Below are positions 50,148-58,179 of a DNA stretch of 64,000 nt, piece by piece. The translations under genes were made by a program, and so were the position numbers. Source of the DNA: Nonomuraea turcica (GTDB taxonomy: Bacteria; Actinomycetota; Actinomycetes; Streptosporangiales; Streptosporangiaceae); NCBI RefSeq assembly GCF_030718205.1, contig NZ_JAUZQF010000032.1, positions 1 through 64,000 of the forward strand, read 5' to 3'. A model generated the notes under the pieces. The model worked only from the letters and a program-made list of their open reading frames with translations, made no database searches and was not told the origin of the DNA. Each line of letters starts with the position of its first letter. Position 1 is the first letter of the stretch.

Positions 50148-52667
50148 TCAGTCCAAGAGGGCGAGCAAATCGCGGTCTCCGCGTTCGCGGAGCCTGACGA
50201 GCAGGTCCGGCAGGCTGACCGGACCCGTCATGCCGATCCTCGTGGCGATCACCCGAGCCGCCTGATCTTTGGTACCGCCCGGAGCCGTGTACCCGACCAG
50301 TCGCAGCGCCTTGGTGATCTTCTCGGCGCCCTGCGCGGCGACCGGCAGGTGCCTGGCCCGCAGCACGCCCTCGTCCGACAGCGTCAGGAACAGGTGCCCG
50401 CCCTCGCGGGCGCCGACGTCCACGAGGAGGCGTTCGATGGATTCGAGCACCGGCCTGCCGTGCCAGGTCATGGTCAGCTCGCCCGCGGCGCTCCTGACCG
50501 TCCTGCTCTCGCCCGGCGACAAGCCCAGGTAGGAAGCGAAGCCCGTCGGCAGCGCGCACTCGCCGCCCGCCAGTTGCTCGGCGGTCACGTCGATGCGCAA
50601 CCACCAGCGGCCGTCCGGCTGCCTGAAGCAGCGCCTGGTCTGGGAGACGTCCTTCAGCGGCTGGTACGGCTTCTGCTCGCCCTGCCCGCCGTTGGACTCG
50701 CCCGGCGGGGGCGCGGCCGGGGCGAACGCCTGGAACTGCGGCGGGCCGGGGGGCGGCGGCATCGGCACGTGGCCGAACGCCGACTGCGGCGGCAGCTCCA
50801 TCGGCGGGTGCGGCCGCGGCGGGGGTGGCAGGTCGATCTGGGGCTGCTGGGCCACGGGCTGGGCCTGGCCAGGCAGCGTGGCCAGCACGAACTGCCAGGC
50901 GGGCACCTCCAGCGCGCGGATCTCCACCCTGTGCCAGTCGGCCGCGCCGATCAGCTGCTCCTTGGGTGCCGCGGGGCCGAGCGTCCTGCGCAGCTCGTCC
51001 AGATGCGCCCGGTACGGGGCCGCCTCCTCGCTGGCCAGCCAGCGGTTCAGGCGGTCGCGGAACTCGTCCTCCGTGGCGGAGATCTCGGCCGGCGGGACGG
51101 CGAACAGCTTGGCCAGCTGGTCCACGGCCGAGGGCTCGTCCGTGAACACCCGGTTCTGCGCCACGGCCCAGCTCTTGTCGTCCAGCCCGGCGAACGCGGA
51201 CTCGATGAGCTGGGGGAGCTCCTGCTCGTGCGCTTCGGCCGCGGCCGGCTCCTCTTCCTCGTCCGCCTGTCCTGCTTCGGCGCTCTCCTCCGGAGCGCCC
51301 TCAGCTTGGGGGCGCTCCTCCAGGGCTCCCTCGGCTTCCGCGCTTTCCTGCAGAGCACCCTCGGCTTGGGGGCTCTCCTCGAGTGCGCCGACGGCTTCGG
51401 GGGTCTCCTCCGGTGCGCCGACGACTTCGGCGCCTTCCTCCGGAGCGTCCTCGGCTTCGACGGCCTGCTCCGGGGCGCCATCGTCCTCGGGCGAGCTCCG
51501 GCGCGCTTCTTCCGCAAACGCGGCCGCTTCTTCGGCCGACGGCTCCGGCGTGGGCTCCTCGGCCGCGTGCAGCACGGGCTCGGGCCCATCGCCCGCCTCC
51601 ACGGCGGGGTCGGCGTCGGCGTACAGCACCGGCGCGGCGCCTTCCTCCGGAGCGCCCGCGGCTTCGGCGGCCTGCTCCGGGGTGCCCTCGGCCTCGGGAG
51701 TGCGCCGGGGCGCTTCTTCCGCAAACGCGGCCGCTTCTTCGGCCGACGGCTCCGGCGTGGGCTCCTCGGCCGCGTGCAGCACGGGCTCGGGCCCATCGCC
51801 CGCCTCGACAGCGGGCTCGGCATCGGCGTCCAGCACCGGCGCGGCGCCTTCCGGCACGTCTTGAGCCGCGGCCTGCTGAGCCGCGGCCTGCTGAGCCGCG
51901 GCCTGCTGAGCCGCGGCCTGCTGAGCCGCGCCCTCCTGAGCCGCCGCCTCCTGGGGGGCGCTCTCGAGGCCGTCCGCGCCTGCTGCGGCGGGCTGGAGGT
52001 CGCCTTCGGCCAGCGCGGCGGCCTCATGCTCGACCGGCGCATGCGCGGCCTGCGCGGGCTCCTGGGGCGCTGGCACCGACTGCGGCGCCTCAGCGACGGG
52101 CTCGGTCGCGGGCACCGGCTCCGGCGCGGGCTCGGGTTCCGGCGCGGATGCGGGCTCGGTGGGCTGTGGCAGGCCGTGCTGCTCGTCCCGCGGCGCGGGG
52201 ATAGCCGCCGCGGGAGCCGGGCCGGCCGCCGATGAGGCCACCGAGGCCGTCCGGGCGGCCTGCGGGGACGCAATGCGGGCGAACACGGCCGCGAACAGCG
52301 TGTTGAGTACTGGGCGCGCCTGAATGAACGGCTGGTCGACCAGCTCCTGGCTGGTCAGCCCCAGCAGCCCGGGCCACGACCCGGCCCGGTCGAGCGCGAT
52401 CGCGACGGCGGGCTCGTCGGCGTCATCCGGGTCGAGCACGTGCAGCGCGGGCAGCACGTCACCCAGTGCCGCCGCCGGCCACTGCTCGAGGGCGATCTCC
52501 GTCAGCAGCTCGCCCAGGGACTCCGGGCCGATGGCGGCGAGGACATGCGGCATGGGCAGACTGCGCCACCACGCATCCGGCAGGTCCGGCTGCCCGGTGA
52601 GTAGCGTGATCGTCGACGCGTCGCTCCACCTCAACGGTGGTACGAGGTCGCTCAGGCAGAAGTTCAT
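50148..52667 (-). CDS. Repeat-rich protein of the helicase operon (paralogue A)
   Basis: An 839-residue protein with the same ends as the protein encoded at 46431-48275. The N-terminus is MNFCLSDLVPPLRWSDASTI, and the C-terminal domain of about 170 residues runs from YQPLKDVSQTRRCFRQPDGR to RLRERGDRDLLALLD. The middle differs. Residues about 130-485 are a disordered Glu/Ala/Pro-rich region with an AAAQQ run and a 69-residue duplication. The following helix-turn-helix is eroded (VDQLAKLFAVPPAEISATED against LDELAQRFSVTRERIRQIER), and the winged helices are replaced by a proline-rich linker (DLPPPPRPHPPMELPP). First gene of the operon. It may be an adaptor that keeps the shared interaction domains but lost DNA reading. 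Confidence 0.75.
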   Translation of the reverse strand: MNFCLSDLVPPLRWSDASTITLLTGQPDLPDAWWRSLPMPHVLAAIGPESLGELLTEIALEQWPAAALGDVLPALHVLDPDDADEPAVAIALDRAGSWPGLLGLTSQELVDQPFIQARPVLNTLFAAVFARIASPQAARTASVASSAAGPAPAAAIPAPRDEQHGLPQPTEPASAPEPEPAPEPVPATEPVAEAPQSVPAPQEPAQAAHAPVEHEAAALAEGDLQPAAAGADGLESAPQEAAAQEGAAQQAAAQQAAAQQAAAQQAAAQDVPEGAAPVLDADAEPAVEAGDGPEPVLHAAEEPTPEPSAEEAAAFAEEAPRRTPEAEGTPEQAAEAAGAPEEGAAPVLYADADPAVEAGDGPEPVLHAAEEPTPEPSAEEAAAFAEEARRSSPEDDGAPEQAVEAEDAPEEGAEVVGAPEETPEAVGALEESPQAEGALQESAEAEGALEERPQAEGAPEESAEAGQADEEEEPAAAEAHEQELPQLIESAFAGLDDKSWAVAQNRVFTDEPSAVDQLAKLFAVPPAEISATEDEFRDRLNRWLASEEAAPYRAHLDELRRTLGPAAPKEQLIGAADWHRVEIRALEVPAWQFVLATLPGQAQPVAQQPQIDLPPPPRPHPPMELPPQSAFGHVPMPPPPGPPQFQAFAPAAPPPGESNGGQGEQKPYQPLKDVSQTRRCFRQPDGRWWLRIDVTAEQLAGGECALPTGFASYLGLSPGESRTVRSAAGELTMTWHGRPVLESIERLLVDVGAREGGHLFLTLSDEGVLRARHLPVAAQGAEKITKALRLVGYTAPGGTKDQAARVIATRIGMTGPVSLPDLLVRLRERGDRDLLALLD
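51503..51852 (-). repeat. 143-base coding repeat, two copies with 207-base period
   Basis: The block 51503-51645 recurs at 51710-51852 with few changes, offset by exactly 207 bases (69 codons). Both encode GDGPEPVLHAAEEPTPEPSA and its flanks. Because the period is a multiple of three, the frame is kept. Confidence 0.8.
51861..51936 (-). repeat. 15-base tandem repeat encoding AAAQQ units
   Basis: Units of CTGAGCCGCGGCCTG follow one another about five times, the last degenerate. On the coding strand they give Ala-Ala-Ala-Gln-Gln pentapeptides. Copy number is likely to vary between strains by slippage. Confidence 0.8.
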
Positions 52668-52779
52668 CCCGTTCCGTTCACCAGCCCCTCACGCCGCCGC
52701 AGCGGTGCAGCCATAATCTCGCCGCCCACGGAACAGACCATAGTCCGGCAAAACAGCCCTACGCATCATGCACTACGCA

Positions 52780-53583
52780 TCAGCGCCGAACAGCGGCAAA
52801 GCGCAAACGCACGTAGTCGGCCATCCAGCCAGTCTCCCTGCGAAGCGCGGGCGCTGCCAGCTCATTGACCCGACGAAGCAGGGGCTCCACGATGTCCGGC
52901 GCGAGCCCCTTGAGCGCCGAGGCGGCGAACATGCGTACCCAATCGGCCGCCCCGCCAGGGCATTCGTCAAGTGGGGTCGGCCGGTCGAAGTATTCGAGCA
53001 GCCTGACGACGAACCCCTCCTGCTCGAGCCGGCGGGCGTACTCGGCAGGCGTGGGAAAGTACCACGGCAGGTCGGGCTCCTGCAGGCCGTACTCGCGCCA
53101 GGCGGTCAGCATCGCGGCGGTCAGCTCGGCGCAGTTGCCCGCCCCGCCCATCTCGGCGACGAAGCGCCCGCCGGGCGTGAGCGCCTCGCGCACGTTGGCG
53201 ATCACGACGGCGGGATCCCGGCTCATCCAGTGCAGCGCCGCGTTGGAGAAGACCGCGTCGTACGGGTCCACCACGGTGAAGTCGTGCCCGTCCCCGACGA
53301 TGAAGTTGATGCCCGGGTACTGCGCCAGCGCCTTCTCGATCATGGCGGACGAGCCGTCGATGCCCAGGACGTCCGCGCCCCTGAAGGCGAGCTGCGCGGT
53401 GAGCACGCCCGTGCCGCACCCGAGGTCGAGCACGCGCTCGCCGGGCCGCGGATCCAGCAGGTCGACCAGCGGTGCGCCCTGTGTGGAGACGTAGCCGAAG
53501 CTGCTGTCGTAGGCGCGACTGTTCCACCGCTCCAAACTCGGTGTGTCGTATCGCAAGACGATCAGCTCACATTCGTCAGACAT
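52780..53583 (-). CDS. Class I SAM-dependent methyltransferase
   Basis: A 267-residue Rossmann-fold methyltransferase. Motif I is RVLDLGCGTGVLTAQLA, followed by VLGIDGSSAMIEKA (motif II) and YDAVFSNAALHWM, the latter typical of the trans-aconitate/malonyl-carrier methyltransferase group. REALTPGGRFVAEMGG follows. The C-terminal part (FPTPAEYARRLEQEGFVVRL) suits that group. The substrate is unknown. The ATG at 53583 is chosen over 53613 because alignment to the family starts near it, after GGGGGCCCG. It lies about 110 bases upstream of the start of the helicase operon on the same strand, so it could be part of the same transcript. Confidence 0.87.
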   Translation of the reverse strand: MSDECELIVLRYDTPSLERWNSRAYDSSFGYVSTQGAPLVDLLDPRPGERVLDLGCGTGVLTAQLAFRGADVLGIDGSSAMIEKALAQYPGINFIVGDGHDFTVVDPYDAVFSNAALHWMSRDPAVVIANVREALTPGGRFVAEMGGAGNCAELTAAMLTAWREYGLQEPDLPWYFPTPAEYARRLEQEGFVVRLLEYFDRPTPLDECPGGAADWVRMFAASALKGLAPDIVEPLLRRVNELAAPALRRETGWMADYVRLRFAAVRR

Positions 53584-53657
53584 CGGGCCCCCGTGGCCGT
53601 GCTGTCTGTTCACTTTAGAGCCTGAACGTCCCTAGGACATATCAAGTCACATTGGAC

Positions 53658-54722
53658 TCATCCCACGCTCTTCGTCCATTCCCTCTTCAAGTACGCCTTC
53701 GCCGCGTCTGCCTGGGGAATCGTCATGAGGACGGGCGGCCCGGGCGCCTTGGGCAGTTTGGCCGCCTGGGCCGTGTCGAGCGTGCCCTTCATGGTCATGG
53801 CCTCACCGCGGGCCGGCCGGGCCCAGCCCTTCTGCAGCAGGTTCTGGCCCTCGTCCGAGAACAGGAACTCCTGCCACAGGCGGGCCGCGGCCGGGTGCGG
53901 GGCGGCCTTGTTGATCGCCTGCACGTGGTAGCCGCCGAGCGCCGCGTCCCGCGGGATCGTCACCTGCCACGCGTCGGGCTGGCCGGCGCTGCGGGCGGCG
54001 TTCAGGTGATCCCAGGCGACGATCGTGTTGGCCCTGGCCAGGTCGGTGAGCCGGCCGCCTTGCTTGAGCTTGGCGAACAGCTCCACCCCTTGCTCGGGCC
54101 GAGGCACTCCGGCCCGCATGGAGGCCGCCATCACGCCGCCGAACGCCGACGCCGAGCGCAGCGGGTCCCCGTCGAGCGCCACCCGGTAGCCGGGCTGGAG
54201 CAGGTCGGCGAAGGAGGCAGGGGGCTTGACCGCGCGCGGGTCGTACCCGATGGACATGTAGCCGCCGTAGGCGGCGTACCAGGCGCCGGACGGATCCTTC
54301 ACGTCGTCGGGCAGGTCCTGCCAGCCCAGCACCTTGTATGGCGCGAACCTGGCCGCCTCGCGCACCGCGACGTCCAGGGTCAGGTCGAACACGTCGGGCT
54401 TGAGCTGCGCGGCCGCGTCGATCTGGCGGCGGCTGCTCGCGCCGGGCTCGAGCTCGTTGACCTTGAGCCCGTACTTGTCGGCGAAGGTGTCGATGATCTC
54501 GCCGTAGTTGACCCAGTCGCGGGGCAGCGCGATCACGTTGAGCTCGCCCTCCCGCTTGGCGGCCTCGGCGAGGCGCTCCATGTTGGCGAAGCCGGACTTC
54601 AGCGAGCCCGCCTGCACGTTGACCGGCGGCAGGTTCTCAGCCGGTTGCGACGATGATGTGGACGCGCCGCATCCGGCGCTGGCGAGAAGGGCTGCTGCGG
54701 CGGCGCAGGTACGTACAGTCAC
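53658..54722 (-). CDS. ABC-transporter solute-binding lipoprotein (orphan)
   Basis: A 354-residue periplasmic-type binding protein of the iron/spermidine/putrescine class (class II fold). A lipoprotein signal (CAAAAALLASAGC) places Cys18 as the anchored residue. RLAEAAKREGELNVIALPRD and YGEIIDTFADKYGLKVNELE form the first lobe, with later AAYGGYMSIGYDPRAV and FLFSDEGQNLLQKGWARPA. No permease or ATPase gene is adjacent, so its transporter must be encoded elsewhere. The start is flush with the 54740-54970 gene region. Confidence 0.87.
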   Translation of the reverse strand: MTVRTCAAAAALLASAGCGASTSSSQPAENLPPVNVQAGSLKSGFANMERLAEAAKREGELNVIALPRDWVNYGEIIDTFADKYGLKVNELEPGASSRRQIDAAAQLKPDVFDLTLDVAVREAARFAPYKVLGWQDLPDDVKDPSGAWYAAYGGYMSIGYDPRAVKPPASFADLLQPGYRVALDGDPLRSASAFGGVMAASMRAGVPRPEQGVELFAKLKQGGRLTDLARANTIVAWDHLNAARSAGQPDAWQVTIPRDAALGGYHVQAINKAAPHPAAARLWQEFLFSDEGQNLLQKGWARPARGEAMTMKGTLDTAQAAKLPKAPGPPVLMTIPQADAAKAYLKREWTKSVG

Positions 54723-54739
54723 ACTTGAAATACTTACCG

Positions 54740-54970
54740 TTACATTCGCTCAGGTCGAGGAGGCGCGGCCGGGACGACCTTGGCCGCCACCAGCGTCTCC
54801 TCAAGAATCTCCACCAGCGTGCCGTCTTTTTTACGAAGTCTGAGCACGCCAGACTCCCAGGACTCGAGGATCCCTACCGCATCGCGATACCCTCCAGGTA
54901 CGCGCCTGCGTGTGGTGATCCGTTTACCTGTGTCCTGACTTGTGATCGCGATAACGAGGCGTGCGGCCAC
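54740..54970 (-). CDS. Small protein, SH3-like, divergent to ferredoxin gene
   Basis: A 76-residue protein from a GTG at 54970. It reads as a small barrel (KRITTRRRVPGGYRDAVGIL, ESWESGVLRLRKKDGTLVEI) and ends AAKVVPAAPPRPERM. This resembles the N-terminal module found before the GNAT domain of actinobacterial acetyltransferases encoded next to fdxA. Here the acetyltransferase part is absent, and the frame stops, so it may be a free module or a truncated gene. It is divergent from fdxA over about 105 bases. Confidence 0.5.
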   Translation of the reverse strand: MAARLVIAITSQDTGKRITTRRRVPGGYRDAVGILESWESGVLRLRKKDGTLVEILEETLVAAKVVPAAPPRPERM

Positions 54971-55075
54971 GAGTTTGCCACCCTCCGTTTCGGCCAGCTG
55001 GCAAGCACGGCAATACTAGGGCGTAGCAAACCGCGGTCAGACTCATGCCATGGTGCGGAGAAGAAGGAGCTCGAG

Positions 55076-55402
55076 GTGACCTACGTCATCGCGCAGCCTT
55101 GCGTGGACGTCCTGGACAAGGCGTGCATCGAGGAATGCCCCGTCGATTGCATCTACGAGGGCGAGCGCATGCTTTACATCCACCCCGACGAGTGCGTGGA
55201 CTGCGGCGCGTGTGAGCCTGTATGCCCCGTCGAGGCGATTTTCTATGAGGACGACCTTCCCGAGCAGTGGAAGGACTACTACAAGGCGAACGTGGACTTC
55301 TTCGAAGACCTCGGCTCGCCCGGTGGTGCCTCCAAGGTCGGGAAGATCGACAAGGACCACCCGGTGGTGGCCGCCCTGCCGCCGCAGGCTGAGGACCACT
55401 AA
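55076..55402 (+). CDS. fdxA: Seven-iron ferredoxin
   Basis: A 108-residue electron carrier with one 3Fe-4S and one 4Fe-4S cluster. The first cluster uses CVDVLDKACIEECPVDC, with spacing typical of FdxA, and the second uses CVDCGACEPVCPVEA. The tail KDHPVVAALPPQ is the actinobacterial form. The GTG at 55076 is set by AAGGAG just upstream and by the family start VTYVIAQPC. The longer frame from 54653 is spurious. It is followed by dapC, a conserved actinobacterial pairing. Confidence 0.95.
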   Translation: MTYVIAQPCVDVLDKACIEECPVDCIYEGERMLYIHPDECVDCGACEPVCPVEAIFYEDDLPEQWKDYYKANVDFFEDLGSPGGASKVGKIDKDHPVVAALPPQAEDH

Positions 55403-55495
55403 CCGGTCCTGATACGCCTCGCGAGGGGGCATCCGGTCCGGATGCGCCCTCGCGGCGTGTGCTTTTCGTACGGCAATGCGACACCCTGGAGAACC

Positions 55496-56566
55496 GTGAA
55501 CAACCTGCCCGACTTCCCCTGGGACCGGCTGGAGCCGTACAAGGAGCGCGCGCTCGCACATCCCGACGGCATCGTCGACCTCTCGATCGGCACGCCGATC
55601 GACTCCGTGCCCGAGGTCGTCATGAACGCCCTCGTCCAGGCCGCCGACAGCCCCGGCTACCCGTTCACCCACGGCACCAAGGCGCTGCGCGAGGCCGCGG
55701 CGGGGTGGCTGCGGCGCAGGCACGGCGTCACCGTCGAGCAGCAGGACGTGCTCCCGCTGATCGGCTCCAAGGAGTTCGTCGCCTGGCTGCCCACCTATCT
55801 CGGCGCCCGGCGCGTGGTCTTCCCCGAGCTGGCCTACCCCACCTATGACGTGGGCGCCCGCCTGGCCGGGGCCGTGGCCACGGCCTCCGACAGCACGCTC
55901 GCGCTCGGCCCCGAGCAGGTGGACCTGCTCTGGGTCAACTCGCCCGGCAACCCCACCGGCCGGGTGCTGCCCGCCGAGCACCTGCGCAAGGTCGTCTCCT
56001 GGGCCCGCGAGCGCGGCACGATCGTCGCCTCCGACGAGTGCTACATCGAGCTCGGCTGGGAAGAGGAGCCGGTCTCGATCCTCCACCCCGACGTCTGCGG
56101 CGGCTCCCACGAAGGGCTGCTCGCGGTTCACTCACTCTCCAAGCGCTCCAACCTGGCCGGCTACCGTGCCGGGTTCGTGACGGGCGATCCCGTCCTGGTC
56201 AAGCGGCTGCTGGAGATCCGCAAGCACGCGGGCATGATGATGCCGGCCCCCGCGCAGGCCGCGATGACGGCCGCGCTCGGGGACGACGCGCACGCCGACG
56301 CCCAGCGCGAGCTCTACGCCGCGCGCCGCGCCCTGCTGCGGCCCGCGCTGGAGCAGGCGGGCTGGCAGATCGACCATTCGACGGCAGGGCTCTACTTCTG
56401 GGCATCGAACGGGCAGAACGCCTGGGACCAGGTAGGCAAGCTTTCCGAAATCGGTATTCTGGTCGCCCCCGGCGAGTTCTACGGAGCGGCAGGTGCGCGG
56501 CACATCCGGATCGCCGTCACCGCCACTGACGAACGCATCAGTGCGGCGGTGCGCCGCCTCCAGTAG
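55496..56566 (+). CDS. dapC: Succinyldiaminopimelate transaminase
   Basis: A 356-residue class I/II PLP aminotransferase that makes N-succinyl-LL-diaminopimelate on the route to meso-diaminopimelate and lysine. The opening is LPDFPWDRLEPYKERALAHP. VNSPGNPTGRVLP is the substrate/phosphate segment, ASDECYIELGW carries the cofactor aspartate, and SLSKRSNLAGYRAGF carries the PLP lysine. The GTG at 55496 follows CTGGAGA. It follows fdxA, and dapD and dapE lie 1.6 kb downstream, which supports the assignment over a generic aspartate aminotransferase. Confidence 0.92.
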   Translation: MNNLPDFPWDRLEPYKERALAHPDGIVDLSIGTPIDSVPEVVMNALVQAADSPGYPFTHGTKALREAAAGWLRRRHGVTVEQQDVLPLIGSKEFVAWLPTYLGARRVVFPELAYPTYDVGARLAGAVATASDSTLALGPEQVDLLWVNSPGNPTGRVLPAEHLRKVVSWARERGTIVASDECYIELGWEEEPVSILHPDVCGGSHEGLLAVHSLSKRSNLAGYRAGFVTGDPVLVKRLLEIRKHAGMMMPAPAQAAMTAALGDDAHADAQRELYAARRALLRPALEQAGWQIDHSTAGLYFWASNGQNAWDQVGKLSEIGILVAPGEFYGAAGARHIRIAVTATDERISAAVRRLQ

Positions 56567-56643
56567 GATCGCCCGTCAAAAGCAAGCCAACAAATCGATA
56601 AGGGCTTACGCCGAGGCAGGCCGCGAGTGGAGCGAGCTGATCG

Positions 56644-57306
56644 ATGAGCGTGACCTCCATGGTCGTACTCGGGCTGAGCATCGCCCTGGTCCTCCTGCTG
56701 CTGGGAGCCTTCGTGGCCACCTTGCGGCAAGACAGGAAGGGCCGCACGAGCACGCCGCCGCCGGTGGTCGAGGTCGCTTCCGTCGAGACCCCCATGCCGG
56801 CTCCGGTCAGCGTGCCGGGGCAGGCCGGCACCGATTACATCGACCCGCGCACGATCCAGGTGGGTGATCGGATCGAAGTGCTCGGGTCGCCCGCCCGTGT
56901 GCTGGGCGCCATGCACATTTCGTGGCAGGGGCAGCAGTGGACCGAATACCTGTTGCGGGATGCTTCCCGGCGCCGCCAGTGGCTCTCGGTCGAGGTGCGT
57001 GCCGGCGAGCGGCCGCATTTGGAAGTGTTGCTCTGGAACGACGTGCCCACGCAGGGCATGATCCCGGCCAAGAGCATGCTGATCATGGAGGGCGTGGAGT
57101 TCTTCCCGATCGAGCGGGGCACGGCGGCGTTCCGGAGCGAGGGAGACACCGGTAACCCCGATCGGGGATTGCTCGACTTCGCCGACTACCGCGCCTCCGA
57201 CGGACGGTTGCTGTCCTTCGAACGCATTCAGGGCAGCGGCTGGACGGCCAGCTACGCCCAGCCCTTGCCGCCCGGCTCCATCTCCATCGTCCGCCGCGCC
57301 TCGTAG
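56644..57306 (+). CDS. DUF4178 domain membrane-anchored protein
   Basis: A 220-residue protein with one N-terminal span (MVVLGLSIALVLLLLGAFVA) and a proline-rich linker. A beta-rich DUF4178-type domain follows (VGDRIEVLGSPARVLGAMHI, WTEYLLRDASRRRQWLSVEV, later FSFERI-like strands LLSFERIQGSGWTASY). DUF4178 proteins often sit near membrane-stress or polyamine-related genes, but no function is established. It is convergent with the following gene, 19 bases between stops. Confidence 0.72.
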   Translation: MSVTSMVVLGLSIALVLLLLGAFVATLRQDRKGRTSTPPPVVEVASVETPMPAPVSVPGQAGTDYIDPRTIQVGDRIEVLGSPARVLGAMHISWQGQQWTEYLLRDASRRRQWLSVEVRAGERPHLEVLLWNDVPTQGMIPAKSMLIMEGVEFFPIERGTAAFRSEGDTGNPDRGLLDFADYRASDGRLLSFERIQGSGWTASYAQPLPPGSISIVRRAS

Positions 57307-57325
57307 CGCACCCCGCCGGAGCGGG

Positions 57326-58135
57326 TCAGGAGAGCTCGACCTGGGCGGTGCCGGACGTGTCGCCGGCTTTCCAGCCTTCCAGCTCGACGTCGTTGGACCA
57401 CGTGGCGCCGCTGTAGCGGACCTGGCTCAGCGCGTATTTCTCGGCGTGGGCCACCGACCAGGCGGCGATCAGCCACCCGCGCTTCTTGCTGACGATCGCG
57501 GTGCTGCCCAGCGCCCGGGCGAGCTGCTTGCGTGCCTCGGTCGTCTTGGGCCGCGGCGCCGGGGTCTTGGCCGTCGGATACCAGCAGTGCACGGCCTGCG
57601 GCACCCGGCCGGTGAAGGCCGCGGCGAGGATCTTGGCCTCCCCCTCGTGCGGCGCGTACGCGTAGCCGCCTGCCGAGCGCTGCACCGCCTGGGCCGCCTC
57701 CGCCAGGGGGATCTTCCGGTAGTTCTTCACCTTCACCAGGGCGGCGAAGAACTTGTTCGTGGCGTAGACGGGGTCCATGAGCTGCTCCTTGCGGCCCCAC
57801 CCCTGCGACTCGCGCTGCTGGAACACGCCCACCGAGTCACGGTCACCGTATTCCAGGTTCAGCAGCTTCGACTCCTGGATCGCGGTCGCGTAGGCGATGA
57901 CCACGGCCCGCTCGGGCAGCTTCCTGCGCGCCGCCACGGCGGCGATCGTGGCGGAGATCTGCGCCTGCTCTGGTTGGAGCTCACGGACGCCGTCGGGGGT
58001 GCGCACGACGCAGTAGGGGTCCGGCACCGCCAGCGGCGTCGCCTTCTTCAGCAGGTGGTAGACGCCCACGGATATGCCCACGGCGAGCACGACCATGATG
58101 ATCGCGATGGTGATGACTCCACGGGAGAACCGCAT
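57326..58135 (-). CDS. Membrane-anchored lytic-transglycosylase-like protein
   Basis: A 269-residue protein with one N-terminal span (GVITIAIIMVVLAVGISVGV) and an extracellular domain. VVIAYATAIQESKLLNLEYG carries the glutamate at the position of the transglycosylase catalytic residue (Q-E-S-K). DRDSVGVFQQRESQGWGRKE and PVYATNKFFAALVKVKNYRK match the same family of actinobacterial cell-wall enzymes. A C-terminal domain with a tryptophan-rich end follows. The ATG at 58135 has AGGG upstream. It lies divergent to dapD, linking peptidoglycan precursor synthesis and, by inference, wall turnover. Confidence 0.75.
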   Translation of the reverse strand: MRFSRGVITIAIIMVVLAVGISVGVYHLLKKATPLAVPDPYCVVRTPDGVRELQPEQAQISATIAAVAARRKLPERAVVIAYATAIQESKLLNLEYGDRDSVGVFQQRESQGWGRKEQLMDPVYATNKFFAALVKVKNYRKIPLAEAAQAVQRSAGGYAYAPHEGEAKILAAAFTGRVPQAVHCWYPTAKTPAPRPKTTEARKQLARALGSTAIVSKKRGWLIAAWSVAHAEKYALSQVRYSGATWSNDVELEGWKAGDTSGTAQVELS

Positions 58136-58179
58136 GCGCACCCTGAAAAACCTACCCGGCCTGGATAAGCTCCGTGGCC

